Assembly: GCA_905221605.1 (NCBI GenBank)
Contig: CAJNDS010001380.1
Location: 742,430 to 806,429 of the forward strand
Reading direction: 5' to 3'
From: Symbiodinium natans
Lineage: Eukaryota > Sar > Dinophyceae > Suessiales > Symbiodiniaceae
Length of the DNA: 64,000 bases
The translations under genes were made by a program, and so were the position numbers. Each line of letters opens with the position of its first letter. Position 1 is the stretch's first letter. This document shows, one piece after another, positions 11,681 to 22,432 of this stretch. The notes under the pieces were generated by a model that did no database searches, had not been told where the DNA came from, and saw nothing but the letters and a program-made list of their open reading frames with translations.

Positions 11681-12580
11681 CTATCCCGCCTATCCCCTGT
11701 GAAACCCAAAGACAGATGCTGGGGCTGCTGCAAGAGATGCATGGGGGGCGATTGTACATACGATAAGCGTCCTTATAGGCCCTATAGCCTCCCGTGGTCG
11801 TCCTTTCGCCCCTAGGGTGTGTGGAAATGGCTTTGGCGCGTAGCCTGACTTTGTAGCCCTTTGAGGACCGACCATGGACGGTTGAGGTCGATAGCATACG
11901 ATGTTGCTGAGGGAAGGTCGTGAAGTCTTGGAGGATCTGAATTTTGACGCTGACACGAAGCTTGCATTTGAATAGCAGGCACAGGGGCCGAAGATGTCGG
12001 TTCCCCAGACCATGTGAGTCTTTTGGGCGTCTCCCATGCTGCATGAACACTTTGCGCAGGAGCCATGCCTTAAATGCCTTAAATCATCGACTCCAAAGCG
12101 GACTTGTCATCCTTTGTTGTCTAAGGTGTGCTATGGTACGTGAGAACCCAATATTCTTGAGAGCCTCTGTTGCAAACCTACTTTACTTGGGGGACAGGTC
12201 ATGGAATCATGCTTCGGCAACGAATCCACCGGTTTACTCGAGCGCGCTCACTTGAGTGCACAGTGCCTGATCTTGTGCGGCACCCGTTACGTTCCGCATC
12301 CGCCCTCTGCTTCCTGAGCCGGGGATGCAGGAGGCCGTCCGAAAAAGAGGCCGTGACAGACGATTGTAGACGCCGATGCGTACACCCGGAAGAGACGATT
12401 GAGATTGAGGCTCGAGGTGGGGTTAAGTAGAAGGGAAGCTTCTAGAACAAAAACGCATGAGGCCCACAGCCACCGTATTGAATCCCTGCACTAGCCGTGC
12501 CTGCCTGCTTCACTCACAGCAACTGGGCCAGCCGAGTTAGCCGCTGCTGCTTTGGCCCCCAAGCCTAGCGATTTGTTGGT

Positions 12581-12590
12581 ATTTTGCCAG
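12581..12590 (+). promoter_or_regulatory. Candidate spliced-leader trans-splice acceptor
   Basis: ATTTTGCCAG lies 28 bases upstream of the copy 2 ATG. Equivalent pyrimidine-rich AG sites occur before copies 3 (15606-15615) and 4 (18638-18647). Dinoflagellate mRNAs receive a spliced leader, so an AG of this kind is expected. This is inference from position and composition only. Confidence 0.35.
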
Positions 12591-12618
12591 ATCTTAGGTT
12601 GGTGTTCGTTTCCCCGCC

Positions 12619-13449
12619 ATGGCCATGGAGCTTGAGTATCGAAACACATTCATCGACGTGAAGGAGGAGTTCGAGGACATGGCGGGCAGCTCCAGCAAGG
12701 CCCGTGCGCAGAGCTCGCCGCCGGGGCGCGTGCGCCGCATCAGCTTCAGCCTGGAGGCTGCCAGCGAGGAGGACGCCATGCGCAGCTACGTGGGCACCCT
12801 CTCCCAGAAGACCGCGGACCTGACGAAGAAGCTCCAGGAGGACCAGACGCCCACAACAGCATGCGGCTCCAGCCCTACCAGCCCAATGAGCTGGGATGAC
12901 AGCCCTGGCAGCCAAGTGGGCGTGGAGCATGTACCCGTCTTGGCGGAGTTCTTCCCGCTGCTGCCCAGCCAGGGCAGCCTTGGGCACCCGGAGGTGTGTC
13001 GGCGCCCCTGCATCTACTTCATCGCCGGGCACTGCGAGAACGGCCGTGCATGCGCCTACTGCCACATGGAGCACACGGAGAAGACGCCCAAGCTCGACAA
13101 GAGGCAGCGCACGATCATCCAAGGCCTCACCCGGCCGCAGTTGCTTGAGCTGGTGATGCACTTCTGCCGAAGCAAAGCCGAGCAGGCGGGATTCCTCGAA
13201 GAGGCCAGGGAGATTCTGGGGCTGCTGGCCCAGGAGTCCGCCGGTGCGCGGCCTTCGGCCCAGGTCGTGGCGGACCGCGACCTCCGCAACCTCCACAAGA
13301 CGCTCGCGCGCATGAACTTCTCCAACTTGATCGGCCTGGTGACGCACCAGTCCCCGAACCGCCTGGGGAACGCCACGCCGAGCGCCGACCTCCTGGCCGC
13401 GTCCCTGGAGCAACTCCGCCGGCACTTCCTGCCGACAGTGAACGCGTGA
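12619..13449 (+). CDS. CCCH zinc-finger protein, intronless tandem copy 2
   Basis: 276 residues with the same CCCH finger at residues 131-149 and the same helical tail as copy 1. It differs by Ser for Leu at about residue 213 (ARPSAQ) and NRLGN at about 247-251. The start context CCGCCATGGCCATGG is preceded by a pyrimidine-rich run ending in AG at 12590, a candidate spliced-leader acceptor 28 bases before the ATG. The flanks match those of copies 3 and 4 over about 2.2 kb. No intron occurs at the positions where the split paralogue (22433-32570) is interrupted. Confidence 0.92.
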   Translation: MAMELEYRNTFIDVKEEFEDMAGSSSKARAQSSPPGRVRRISFSLEAASEEDAMRSYVGTLSQKTADLTKKLQEDQTPTTACGSSPTSPMSWDDSPGSQVGVEHVPVLAEFFPLLPSQGSLGHPEVCRRPCIYFIAGHCENGRACAYCHMEHTEKTPKLDKRQRTIIQGLTRPQLLELVMHFCRSKAEQAGFLEEAREILGLLAQESAGARPSAQVVADRDLRNLHKTLARMNFSNLIGLVTHQSPNRLGNATPSADLLAASLEQLRRHFLPTVNA

Positions 13450-15643
13450 GTGCAGGGTGTACCATGCTTTTATTAGTCCTTTGAAGTGTGACATTCTTGC
13501 GAGCCTGTCCCAGATGGAAGTGAGGCTTCGCAGGCATGCTGCTACGTGCCAGCTTGTCGGCATTGGGGGCTTCCAGCCAGGACTTACAGTCGTCGTGAGA
13601 TTTGTCAGTCTAGATCCCTTTCTGCATTCGAGCACGAGAGCCGTCTTTTTCTTTGGTGCTTGCGCCGGTTGCCGATGACTGCACTTTTTACGTTTGGTCA
13701 GATGTGCCGCTGCCATGTGAGAAGGGCAGTCTATCAGCACAGTGGCTGCCCTTCACACTGAGCAGCGATCTTGAATATCTTGAACTGGCACACGTGCCAC
13801 GCAGGGCGGCGTGAAGCCTTTCCCTGAGGTTGTTTGGCTTCACCGGCTGTGGTGCGCGTGCTTTGGGATTATTCTTCCTGCTGTCTCCCCGGACTCCCGC
13901 GGCAGATGTGTGCTTGCTGTAGGCGTTTCCTGTGACTACACGTTGAGGTTAAGTCCCATCAAGCTGGATGCAGCTGCATCCAAGTCAGAGCCGATTGCCG
14001 CGTGTGTCTGCGTCAGGTCTCGACAGATCGTCGTAAGCTGGGGACTCTTGTTGCAGCTACGCTGCTGTCCGGGGTTCAGTGCTTGGTGCACAGCGGGCCA
14101 GCAGCCAGAGAGAGGCGATGTTTCATGATGCTTCGATTGAAAGTTAATCATATGTCAAGAAGTGGAAGGCATGTGAAGACTTCTGAAAGAAGCCACCTTT
14201 CCCCCCCCCCCCACCATCATGTGCATTTGCCCCCCCTTCCAACTGCCCAATACACAATTGGTCCGGTAAGAGGCCAGCGAGCGGCGAGCAAGAGGCTATT
14301 CATCTTGTTAAGGGGCCACGGCGTGTTGGCAGCAGTAGGTTTGTGCTTGTAGCTAAGATGGCGGTGCATGTAAGACCTCCCCAAGCTGCAAGCTTCTCTC
14401 AACCGCCAGGCCTTTGGAATGCTAATTCCATATGGGGCCCCACCTACGCGGAGTTACTGGGATAGTCTTCCAGGGGCTAGTGTTGACCAGCAGTTAGCTG
14501 CGTGAAGTATACGTCGCTAGATGCTAGGCTCACGGAAGACTTAGTTGAAAGCCACAGAAGGTTTGCACGTCGACGAGTTGGATGCTGTATCTGCAGTAGA
14601 GAACTTGGCCGCGCTGGCAGTGCATGACTGGCCCCTCACGTTCAAGCACGCCTGGCTAGATTTCAATCTTGAGGCGTCGAAGTTCATCTCCCGGCATAGC
14701 TTCTTCGAATTCCACTTCGAGTTCGTAAACCCAAAGCCCTTGTAGATGCTGGGGCTGCAGCAAGAGCCGCACGGGGAGTGACCGCAGATACGGCCAGGGA
14801 TGTGTGGAAAGGGCTTCAGCACGTAGCCTTCTTAGGTTATCCCTCGGGTATTGATGGTGCCGAGTAAAGACCCATGAGGTCTTGGAGGATCTGAATTTCG
14901 ACGCCGAAGCGGGCTTGTGTTTGAATAGCAGGCACAGGGGCCGAGGATGTCGGTTCCCCAGAACATGTGAGTCTGTTGGGTGTCTCCCTTGCCGCATGAA
15001 CACTTTGCGCAGGAGCCATGCCTTGACTCACATTTGACTCATTTGACGGACTTTCCTCAACTCCAAAGCGGACTTGTCATCCCCTTGCTGTTTGAGTTTT
15101 TTTCCACCATACATGAGAACCTCAATATTGAGAGCCTAATTTGCAGACCATCTTCACTGGAGGGATAGGTCCTGGAATCATGCTGTGGTGGCCTGGGCCC
15201 AGATCTTGTGCGGCGAACGTTTCGTTCCGCACCCGCAGTGTGCTTCCTGAGCAGGAGATGTAGGAGTCAGGGCCACAGTCAAGGGCACGACTGGCCGAAA
15301 AGTGGGCAATGTGCACTGTTCTTGTGTTTGTATCAAATGGTGTAGAGACGATGGTAGACACAGAAGCTGAACATAAACCCGAAATGGGCGATTGAGATTG
15401 AGATTGAGGCTCGAGGTGGGTTTCAGACTCACAGTGTGCCCGATGAAGAGGAGAAGCCTCCAAAACGTAAACGAAATTAGGCCCACGGCCCACATAGCGA
15501 GTCCTTGCCCTGGCCAAGTTAAGTTCGCCTGCGTCACTCACAGCAACTGGGCCACCGGATTTAGCCGCTGCTGCTTTGGCCCCCAAGACTAGCGATTTGT
15601 TGGATTTTTTGCCAGATCTTCGGTTGGTGTTCGTTTCCCCGCC

Positions 15644-16474
15644 ATGGCCATGGAGCTTGAGTATCGAAACACATTCATCGACGTGAAGGAGGAGTTCGAG
15701 GACATGGCGGGCAGCTCCAGCAAGGCCCGTGCGCAGAGCTCGCCGCCGGGGCGCGTGCGCCGCATCAGCTTCAGCCTGGAGGCTGCCAGCGAGGAGGACG
15801 CCATGCGCAGCTACGTGGGCACCCTCTCCCAGAAGACCGCGGACCTGACGAAGAAGCTCCAGGAGGACCAGACGCCCACAACAGCATGCGGCTCCAGCCC
15901 TACCAGCCCAATGAGCTGGGATGACAGCCCTGGCAGCCAAGTGGGCGTGGAGCATGTACCCGTCTTGGCGGAGTTCTTCCCGCTGCTGCCCAGCCAGGGC
16001 AGCCTTGGGCACCCGGAGGTGTGTCGGCGCCCCTGCATCTACTTCATCGCCGGGCACTGCGAGAACGGCCGTGCATGCGCCTACTGCCACATGGAGCACA
16101 CGGAGAAGACGCCCAAGCTCGACAAGAGGCAGCGCACGATCATCCAAGGCCTCACCCGGCCGCAGTTGCTTGAGCTGGTGATGCACTTCTGCCGAAGCAA
16201 AGCCGAGCAGGCGGGATTCCTCGAAGAGGCCAGGGAGATTCTGGGGCTGCTGGCCCAGGAGTCCGCCGGTGCGCGGCCTTTGGCCCAGGTCGTGGCGGAC
16301 CGCGACCTCCGCAACCTCCACAAGACGCTCGCGCGCATGAACTTCTCCAACTTGATCGGCCTGGTGACGCACCAGTCCCCCAACCGCGTGGGGAACGCCA
16401 CGCCGAGCGCCGACCTCCTGGCCGCGTCCCTGGAGCAACTCCGCCGGCACTTCCTGCCGACAGTGAACGCGTGA
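15644..16474 (+). CDS. CCCH zinc-finger protein, intronless tandem copy 3
   Basis: 276 residues, CCCH finger at residues 131-149, residues 247-251 NRVGN. Gene plus downstream spacer is nearly identical to the copy 2 unit (period 3025 bp) and the copy 4 unit (period 3032 bp), which points to recent unequal exchange. A small difference is a short ATTCATTT-type insertion just after the stop. The presumed trans-splice acceptor AG is at 15615, 28 bases before the ATG. Confidence 0.92.
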   Translation: MAMELEYRNTFIDVKEEFEDMAGSSSKARAQSSPPGRVRRISFSLEAASEEDAMRSYVGTLSQKTADLTKKLQEDQTPTTACGSSPTSPMSWDDSPGSQVGVEHVPVLAEFFPLLPSQGSLGHPEVCRRPCIYFIAGHCENGRACAYCHMEHTEKTPKLDKRQRTIIQGLTRPQLLELVMHFCRSKAEQAGFLEEAREILGLLAQESAGARPLAQVVADRDLRNLHKTLARMNFSNLIGLVTHQSPNRVGNATPSADLLAASLEQLRRHFLPTVNA

Positions 16475-18675
16475 GTGCAGGGTGTACCATGCTTTTATTC
16501 ATTTATTAGTCCTTTGAAGTGTGACATTCTTGCGAGCCTGTCCCAGATGGAAGTGAGGCTTCGCAGGCATGCTGCTACGTGCCAGCTTGTCGGCATTGGG
16601 GGCTTCCAGCCAGGACTTACAGTCGTCGTGAGATTTGTCAGTCTAGATCCCTTTCTGCATTCGAGCACGAGAGCCGTCTTTTTCTTTGGTGCGTGCGCCG
16701 GTTGCCGACGACTGCACTTTTTACGTTTGGTCAGACGTGCCGCTGCCATGTGAGAAGGGCAGTCTATCAGCACAGTGGCTGCCCTTCACACTGAGCAGCG
16801 ATCTTGAATATCTTGAACTGGCACGCGCGCCACGCAGGGCGACGTGAAGCCTTTCCCTGAGGTTGTTTGGCTTCACCGGCTGTGGTGCGCGTGCTTTGGG
16901 ATTATTCTTCCTGCTGTCTCCCCGGACTCCCGCGGCAGATGTGTGCTTGCTGTAGACGTTTCCTATGACTACACGTTGAGGTTAAGTCCCATCAAGCTGG
17001 ATGCAGCTGCATCCAAGTCAGAGCCGATTGCCGCGTGTGTCTGCGACAGGTCTCGACAGATCGTCGTAAGCTGGGGACTCTTGTTGCAGCTACGCTGCTG
17101 TCCGGGGTTCAGTGCTTGGTGCACAGCGGGCCAGCAGCCAGAGAGAGGCGATGTTTCATGATGCTTCGATTGAAAGTTAATCATATGTCAAGAAGTGGAA
17201 GGCATGTGAAGACTTCTGAAAGAAGCCACCTTTCCCCCCCCCCCCACCATCATGTGCATTTGCCCCCCCTTCCAACTGCCCAATACACAATTGGTCCGGT
17301 AAGAGGCCAGCGAGCGGCGAGCAAGAGGCTATTCATCTTGTTAAGGGGCCACGGCGTGTTGGCAGCAGTAGGTTTGTGCTTGTAGCTAAGATGGCGGTGC
17401 ATGTAAGACCTCCCCAAGCTGCAAGCTTCTCTCAACCGCCAGGCCTTTGGAATGCTAATTCCATATGGGGCCCCACCTACGCGGAGTTACTGGGATAGTC
17501 TTCCAGGGGCTAGTGTTGACCAGCAGTTAGCTGCGTGAAGTATACGTCGCTAGATGCTAGGCTCACGGAAGACTTAGTTGAAAGCCACAGAAGGTTTGCA
17601 CGTCGACGAGTTGGATGCTGTATCTGCAGTAGAGAACTTGACCGCGCTGGCAGTGCATGACTGGCCCCTCACGTTCAAGCACGCCTGGCTAGATTTCAAT
17701 CTTGAGGCGTCGAAGTTCATCTCCCGGCATAGCTTCTTCGAATTCCACTTCGAGTTCGTAAACCCAAAGCCCTTGTAGATGCTGGGGCTGCAGCAAGAGC
17801 CGCACGGGGAGCGACCGCAGATACGGCCAGGGATGTGTGGAAAGGGCTTCAGCACGTAGCCTTCTTAGGTTATCCCTCGGGTATTGATGGTGCCGAGTAA
17901 AGACCCATGAGGTCTTGGAGGATCTGAATTTCGACGCCGAAGCGGGCTTGTGTTTGAATAGCAGGCACAGGGGCCGAGGATGTCGGTTCCCCAGAACATG
18001 TGAGTCTGTTGGGTGTCTCCCTTGCCGCATGAACACTTTGCGCAGGAGCCATGCCTTGACTCACATTTGACTCATTTGACGGACTTTCCTCAACTCCAAA
18101 GCGGACTTGTCATCCCCTTGCTGTTTGAGTTTTTTTCCACCATACATGAGAACCTCAATATTGAGAGCCTAATTTGCAGACCATCTTCACTGGAGGGATA
18201 GGTCCTGGAATCATGCTGTGGTGGCCTGGGCCCAGATCTTGTGCGGCGAACGTTTCGTTCCGCACCCGCAGTGTGCTTCCTGAGCAGGAGATGTAGGAGT
18301 CAGGGCCACAGTCAAGGGCACGACTGGCCGAAAAGTGGGCATGTGCACTGTTCTTGTGTTTGTATCAAATGGTGTAGAGACGATGGTAGACACAGAAGCT
18401 GCACATAAACCCGAAATGGGCGATTGAGATTGAGATTGAGGCTCGAGGTGGGTTTCAGACTCACAGTGTGCCCGATGAAGAGGAGAAGCCTCCAAAACGT
18501 AAACGAAATTAGGCCCACAGCCCACATAGCGAGTCCTTGCCCTGGCCAAGTTAAGTTCGCCTGCGTCACTCACAGCAACTGGGCCACCGGATTTAGCCGC
18601 TGCTGCTTTGGCCCCCAAGACTAGCGATTTGTTGGATTTTTTGCCAGATCTTCGGTTGGTGTTCGTTTCCCCGCC

Positions 18676-19506
18676 ATGGCCATGGAGCTTGAGTATCGAA
18701 ACACATTCATCGACGTGAAGGAGGAGTTCGAGGACATGGCGGGCAGCTCCAGCAAGGCCCGTGCGCAGAGCTCGCCGCCGGGGCGCGTGCGCCGCATCAG
18801 CTTCAGCCTGGAGGCTGCCAGCGAGGAGGACGCCATGCGCAGCTACGTGGGCACCCTCTCCCAGAAGACCGCGGACCTGACGAAGAAGCTCCAGGAGGAC
18901 CAGACGCCCACAACAGCATGCGGCTCCAGCCCTACCAGCCCAATGAGCTGGGATGACAGCCCTGGCAGCCAAGTGGGCGTGGAGCATGTACCCGTCTTGG
19001 CGGAGTTCTTCCCGCTGCTGCCCAGCCAGGGCAGCCTTGGGCACCCGGAGGTGTGTCGGCGCCCCTGCATCTACTTCATCGCCGGGCACTGCGAGAACGG
19101 CCGTGCATGCGCCTACTGCCACATGGAGCACACGGAGAAGACGCCCAAGCTCGACAAGAGGCAGCGCACGATCATCCAAGGCCTCACCCGGCCGCAGTTG
19201 CTTGAGCTGGTGATGCACTTCTGCCGAAGCAAAGCCGAGCAGGCGGGATTCCTCGAAGAGGCCAGGGAGATTCTGGGGCTGCTGGCCCAGGAGTCCGCCG
19301 GTGCGCGGCCTTTGGCCCAGGTCGTGGCGGACCGCGACCTCCGCAACCTCCACAAGACGCTCGCGCGCATGAACTTCTCCAACTTGATCGGCCTGGTGAC
19401 GCACCAGTCCCCCAACCGCGTGGGGAACGCCACGCCGAGCGCCGACCTCCTGGCCGCGTCCCTGGAGCAACTCCGCCGGCACTTCCTGCCGGCGGTGCGC
19501 GCGTGA
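18676..19506 (+). CDS. CCCH zinc-finger protein, intronless tandem copy 4
   Basis: 276 residues with the same CCCH finger. Homology to the other copies stops about 15 bases before the stop codon: the last residues are LPAVRA instead of LPTVNA. The 3' flank from 19507 is unrelated for most of its length, so this copy marks the right edge of the homogeneous array. The 5' flank matches copies 2 and 3; the candidate trans-splice acceptor AG is at 18647. Confidence 0.91.
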   Translation: MAMELEYRNTFIDVKEEFEDMAGSSSKARAQSSPPGRVRRISFSLEAASEEDAMRSYVGTLSQKTADLTKKLQEDQTPTTACGSSPTSPMSWDDSPGSQVGVEHVPVLAEFFPLLPSQGSLGHPEVCRRPCIYFIAGHCENGRACAYCHMEHTEKTPKLDKRQRTIIQGLTRPQLLELVMHFCRSKAEQAGFLEEAREILGLLAQESAGARPLAQVVADRDLRNLHKTLARMNFSNLIGLVTHQSPNRVGNATPSADLLAASLEQLRRHFLPAVRA

Positions 19507-19699
19507 GTTGGAAGTGGAGGGTCCCAGTCGCACAGAGCCTTAGTTTCAAAGGGCAGCCTGGGAGCACAGTGCCCTGCCCTACCCTGAGCAGCAAGCTTGA
19601 ATTGGTGCGTGCGCCACGCGCAGTGTGAAGCCTTTCCCAGATGGCTGTTTCTGGCTTCGCAGAGCAAGCGGGCTGCCCGTGCTGAGGGCAGGGGTTGGC

Positions 19700-22290
19700 A
19701 TCATCTGTTCAGCAAATTAAGCGAAAAGACAAATATATATGTATATATATATGTTTTTGCACATACAAATAGGAACACATAATTGCCCTAAACGATAACC
19801 CCGAGAGCTTTCCACGTGTGAAACTCGTAACGGTTACCACCTTCCACCTTTGTTCATTTCCGCCCCTTAAGGGTGGAGAAGTGGAAATGCGGAAGTGGGA
19901 GCGAGGTACTGTAGAAACTCACAGGGTGTGGGAATATGGGGAAGTTGAGACTTCTCATTCAAGTGGAAATGTGCAAATGTGTGCAAGTTAGAGGGTGGAA
20001 ACGCAGAAACCTAAGCCCCGAACCCTAAACCCTAAGCCCTAAGCCCTAAACCCTAAGCTCTAAACCCTAAACCGTGGCAAGCTAGAGGCTGGAAATGTGG
20101 ACACGGACACACACACACACACAGGGTTTAGGGATAGAAAAGTGATCGGAAGTGACCCTCATCAGAACGTTGGTATTCAGACTGCGCGGTTAGACGATGC
20201 AAACTGGGTTGGGGCTGAGGTGACTGGACTGATAGAAGAATGAGGAGCCATCGCAGTGTAAACGTGGTTGATGATGCCCTTGTTTAAAACAGCAAAAGGG
20301 TAAGTACATGATCCAAAATTGTATCACCTAACAATATTGACTTCCCTCCATTCGCTTCTTCAGCTCGAGTCATCCTTACTCGAAGGGATTACCTCAAATG
20401 TCTGCAAACAACCGACAAGACCCCTAAGTTTGAATGAACTATTGAATAATTGAACAGGTTATACGGATGTCAAAAAGAAGCCGATACCAGACTCTTCAAG
20501 CACACCGCCCAAAAGTGACCGCGGAGAGACAACGAGGCTTCAACCCTAAACCCTAAACCCTACACCCTAAACCCTAAATCCTACTCCCTACACCCCAAAC
20601 CCTAAACCCAAACCAAAAAAGAAAAATGAGAGAGAGAGATATATATATATATATGTATACATATACATATATATATACACATATACGTGTTCATCGCAAG
20701 GTTGCTGGTCAACCCCTAGCTGTCTCAGGAGATATGAGAATTTTGCGCCCACATGTCCCGCCAACCAAGTTGGATCAGGTTCGGAGCTGATTGCTGTTTG
20801 GACCTGAGGCGTGGGGATCGTCCTCCTCATTGCGAGGGCCTTTTTGAAGACTCTTGGGTCGTCCTTTGAGAGACATCCTGGCCAGTTGGGCCAGCATCCC
20901 AAAGGCAACCGGTTTTGCATCACGGGTGCTCCGCGTCCGTGGATCATGGATGGCCTCAGTAGCTCAGTAGCGCCCCTCCTTTCCACGAGCTTCAGGGTAC
21001 GCCTGCGTGCCTTGCAAGGTCCAAACTCCCCAACAGGTAGTGTCTGCCGTTTAGGGTTTAGGGTTTAGGGTTCTTGGTTCAAAAAAGGTTTTCGGAAAGC
21101 AGGGTTCGGTGGGCACGAGGGCTCTCTGCGCTGGTGTTCTTGCGACTTCGGGTTCAGGGTTACAAACGGGTTGAGGGTTTAGGGTTTATAGGGTTTATGG
21201 TTTAGATCTTGCTCAATAGCCAATAGTCGGCTTCCGATTTGAACGTGAACGGCCGGCACCTGTGATTTAGATTGTTCTGTGTCTTGCTTGTTCGAAGAAC
21301 AGTATGACGCTGCCAGGTGCAGCCCTCAGAAGCCTGTTGCAAGGGCTGCACTAAACCCTAAACCCTAAACCCTAAACCCTAAACCCTAAAGCCCACAGGC
21401 GCGATTCCAAGCAGGCACCGGGGGGCCGAAGACGTGCCCGTCCCTCACATGATGTGCGGCCCCCCTCTGCTGCATGAAGATCTTGAGCGGCGCGACCCGT
21501 CGCCCGCATCATAGCTCTTCTATGGGTTGGCTTTTGAGGTAAACTTGTTCCTTCTTGGGTATATGAGGGAGCCTACATATAGATATATATATATATACAT
21601 ATATATATATACATATATTATACCTATATATATATATTTTTTTTTTCAAAGGTATATATATATATATACATGTTTGTTTATTTACTTATTTAATTGCTTA
21701 TTTTTCAAAGGGTCTTAAGGCCAACCAAGTCTTGGAGAGATGTTTGAAGCATGTGCTTTTGGTTTATCAAGAGAAAGCAGGCCGAAGCCATCCGTTGAAC
21801 TTGTAAACCCTAAGCCCTAAACCCCTGCCCCCTAAGCCCCCTGCCCCCTAAGCCCCCTGCACCCTAAGCCCTAAACCCTAAACCCTAAACCCTAGATAGC
21901 GCGGCCTGGATATTGATAAGCCTGCACTGGAGAAGACCTGGTCTTCAACGGGCTGGGCCTCTTGTGAGAAACATGCCGAGGTTGTGCCCGCCCTCGTCTG
22001 TTGATGTTTTCGGACGGGCCGCTCGAGCTTGATCTCGTGAGGTTGCCTTTCTGAGATGAAAGAGTGGTCGCCATTCACTAGGTTCACGAGGCAGAACCCT
22101 AGGCTCTCCATGAAACAAACTGCCGCAAAGAACGACCACAAAGAGAGCCCGTGCAGTCAAACCGAAGCATGACTCAGGCTCCTGTATGGCGCTCCTATAC
22201 ATCTTCGATTTCCATGGTGGGATGGAGTTCAAACACCTGTGAGATTTTGATCATCCATCACCCGTGGCGGTGCAGATATCGCAAGGGGCA
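19700..22290. other. Gene-poor stretch with microsatellites and short telomeric tracts
   Basis: Telomere-like tracts at 20010-20080, 20541-20610, 21044-21073, 21352-21390 and 21800-21895. AT-rich microsatellites at 19731-19755, 20638-20690 and 21575-21675. 21395-21500 is similar to part of the CCCH array spacer (around 14930-15010), so it may be a decayed spacer copy. No gene recognised. Confidence 0.55.
21575..21675. repeat. AT-rich microsatellite
   Basis: (TA)n with ACATATAT variants around a T-run near 21640. Similar shorter arrays lie at 19731-19755 and 20638-20690. Confidence 0.9.
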
Positions 22291-22432
22291 CCTAGGACTT
22301 CGGAAGAACACATGAGCTGTCGGCTTCAATCGTGACCAGCCGAGTTTCGCCGCTCCCCGGCTTTGGCTTCCAAGCGCGATTTAGCGTTTTCTTTGCCTTC
22401 CAAACGAGAAGTGTAGGCGTTTGTTCCCTGCC

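Larger units (their letters stand above)
10260..12618. other. Diverged spacer between CCCH copies 1 and 2
   Basis: No gene recognised. It is homologous to the two later spacers but diverged. It contains a local duplication at about 11557-11680 (two roughly 60 bp copies sharing CAGGGACCCTATTCAGACGT) that is absent from the later spacers. Confidence 0.6.
9429..19506 (+). repeat. Tandem gene array, 3.0-3.2 kb unit, four copies
   Basis: ATG-to-ATG distances are 3190, 3025 and 3032 bp, and 3757 bp to the fifth, split paralogue. Spacers 13450-15643 and 16475-18675 are almost identical. Spacer 10260-12618 is clearly homologous but has many substitutions and indels, although its coding neighbour is nearly identical. 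Each spacer begins with GTGCAGGGTGTACCATG after the stop. I see no convincing second gene in the spacers; long minus-strand frames there are antisense shadows. Confidence 0.9.

Noticed and set aside
9369-19533. Long minus-strand open frames of 390-442 codons antisense to each CCCH gene
   Set aside because: They mirror the GC-rich codon usage of the plus-strand gene, end arbitrarily in spacers and contain no recognisable domain.
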